A stretch of 6,417 nucleotides of DNA, taken from the NCBI GenBank assembly GCA_002420235.1, contig DIHQ01000067.1, positions 5,697 through 12,113 of the forward strand. Direction: 5' to 3'. The notes beneath the pieces are model-generated. The model was not told the origin of the DNA and searched no databases. It saw nothing but the letters and a program-made list of their open reading frames with translations. The first letter of the stretch is position 1. Every line of letters starts with the position of its first letter. A program made the translations under genes and the position numbers. Shown here one piece after another: positions 5,589 to 6,417 of the stretch. The DNA comes from Flavobacteriales bacterium UBA5692. GTDB lineage: Bacteria; Bacteroidota; Bacteroidia; Flavobacteriales_D; Sanyastnellaceae.

Positions 5589-6417
5589 CTAATGCCTCCC
5601 CGTACCCTCGTAAATGCGTGACGGCGAGCGATCAACAGCTTCCGCCGCCTCTAGCCATTCCAACCATAGACCTTCCTGAATAGACTTCACCTCCTCACCA
5701 AATGCTGTTCCCTCGGTGTGAAGGCGTTCCAAAGCGCGCTGCGCATTACCGCCCGGCGCGTCCGCTCCTCCGGTGACAGAAAAGGCCGTCCAGAGGATGG
5801 AATTCAATCGTTCGGTCACGCTACCCGTACCCTTGTAGTCCCTAGGCTGGTAGTAGACTTCTTCGATGCGTGTCAGTTCGCCGTCGAGCGAATCTGCCAA
5901 GGCCGTCACCTCTTCCTTAAGCGAGTCAGGAATCCACTTTAAATCGTCTTTCACTGTTGCAATGGTCGTCATCATTCGCTGGACTTCATTCATCGCATCT
6001 ACAACTGACTTGGAAGCTTCCATAGCGATGCGCTGGTGCAAATTGCGGGCTTCGTGAGCCTGTCGATTGTACGGCACCCGGGGATCTGGATAAACGGTCA
6101 CCGCTGTTGAGCTGGAATGATTCCCCAGGCTCATGGCTAGGGTGTACTTCCCGGGCAACACATCCGGTCCACCTCCGCTGGGTTGGTCCTTCTTCTTTTT
6201 CAACTCGCGCTGGGGCCAATCCATACCATTGGTGTCGAAACGCCAGCGCATGGTTTGAATTCCCCCCTCAGCCGTTAAAGCACCATTGCGCAGCGTATCG
6301 CCTTCGAGATTCAGAATACTCCATTCCAACTCATCTTTTTCGTACACTTCGGCCGTATCCGGGTGGACATAAAACTGCACCCGTGCACCGCCACCGTAAT
6401 TGGCTCCACTCCAGTAG
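5589..6417 (-). CDS. C-terminal part of a large sortilin/VPS10-like BNR-repeat protein (annotated in the family as 'glycosyl hydrolase'), 5' end outside window
   Basis: The minus-strand frame is open from the right edge (first full codon 6416-6414) to the TAG at 5591-5589, giving 275 visible residues. A GTG at 6380-6378 is not the start, because the frame continues upstream as YWSGANYGGGARVQFYV. That GANYG-type segment leads into a beta-sandwich (about 13-108) with MRWRFD and PGKYTLAMSL (88-97). It resembles the region following the BNR/VPS10 propeller in proteins of roughly 1000 residues that are common in Bacteroidota. After PDPRVPYN (110-117) comes a charged, mostly helical tail with coiled-coil character to about 190, then a second helical stretch to the end. 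The linker KKKKDQPSGGGPD (72-84) is low-complexity. No sorting domain or catalytic residue is visible in this part. Hydrolase activity is not supported by what is visible. It converges on the beta-barrel gene with 8 nt between stops. Confidence 0.7.
   Translation of the reverse strand, partial: YWSGANYGGGARVQFYVHPDTAEVYEKDELEWSILNLEGDTLRNGALTAEGGIQTMRWRFDTNGMDWPQRELKKKKDQPSGGGPDVLPGKYTLAMSLGNHSSSTAVTVYPDPRVPYNRQAHEARNLHQRIAMEASKSVVDAMNEVQRMMTTIATVKDDLKWIPDSLKEEVTALADSLDGELTRIEEVYYQPRDYKGTGSVTERLNSILWTAFSVTGGADAPGGNAQRALERLHTEGTAFGEEVKSIQEGLWLEWLEAAEAVDRSPSRIYEGTGRH

Overview
The window looks like a chromosomal fragment from a member of the Bacteroidota, most likely a marine or aquatic Flavobacteriales-type organism. 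The evidence is type IX secretion (T9SS) C-terminal sorting domains on two proteins, an Omp28-family lipoprotein, a DUF6029 outer-membrane protein, a PorT-like beta-barrel, no Shine-Dalgarno sequences before any start, and a TAnnTTTG-type promoter candidate. GC content is moderate, and the lineage below phylum level is inference.

Layout, left to right. (1) The 3' part of a DUF6029 gene enters from the left edge and ends at 989. (2) After a 69-nt gap with a candidate Bacteroidota promoter lies a 491-residue secreted thioredoxin-like protein (1059-2534) with a CGPC active site, two beta-rich modules and a T9SS type A sorting domain. It ends at a strong intrinsic terminator (about 2559-2594). 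(3) A second, paralogous secreted thioredoxin-like T9SS cargo follows (2640-4076). It is joined by a 1-nt TGATG overlap to an Omp28-like lipoprotein with a CGNC motif (4076-4948). That gene is joined by another TGATG overlap to a 210-residue outer-membrane beta-barrel (4948-5580). (4) On the minus strand, converging with only 8 nt between stop codons, lies the C-terminal part of a large sortilin/VPS10-like (BNR-repeat 'glycosyl hydrolase') protein that runs off the right edge.

Taken together, the centre encodes three consecutive envelope proteins with thioredoxin-type CxxC motifs, followed by a small outer-membrane barrel. Two are predicted to be exported through T9SS and one to be lipid-anchored. 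The last three genes look like one translationally coupled unit. A surface or outer-membrane thiol-redox module is a reasonable hypothesis, but substrate and partners cannot be read from the sequence. All individual families are known; the potentially under-described part is their combination. I saw no RNA genes, mobile elements, CRISPR arrays or defence genes. No stretch over 300 bases lacks a gene.
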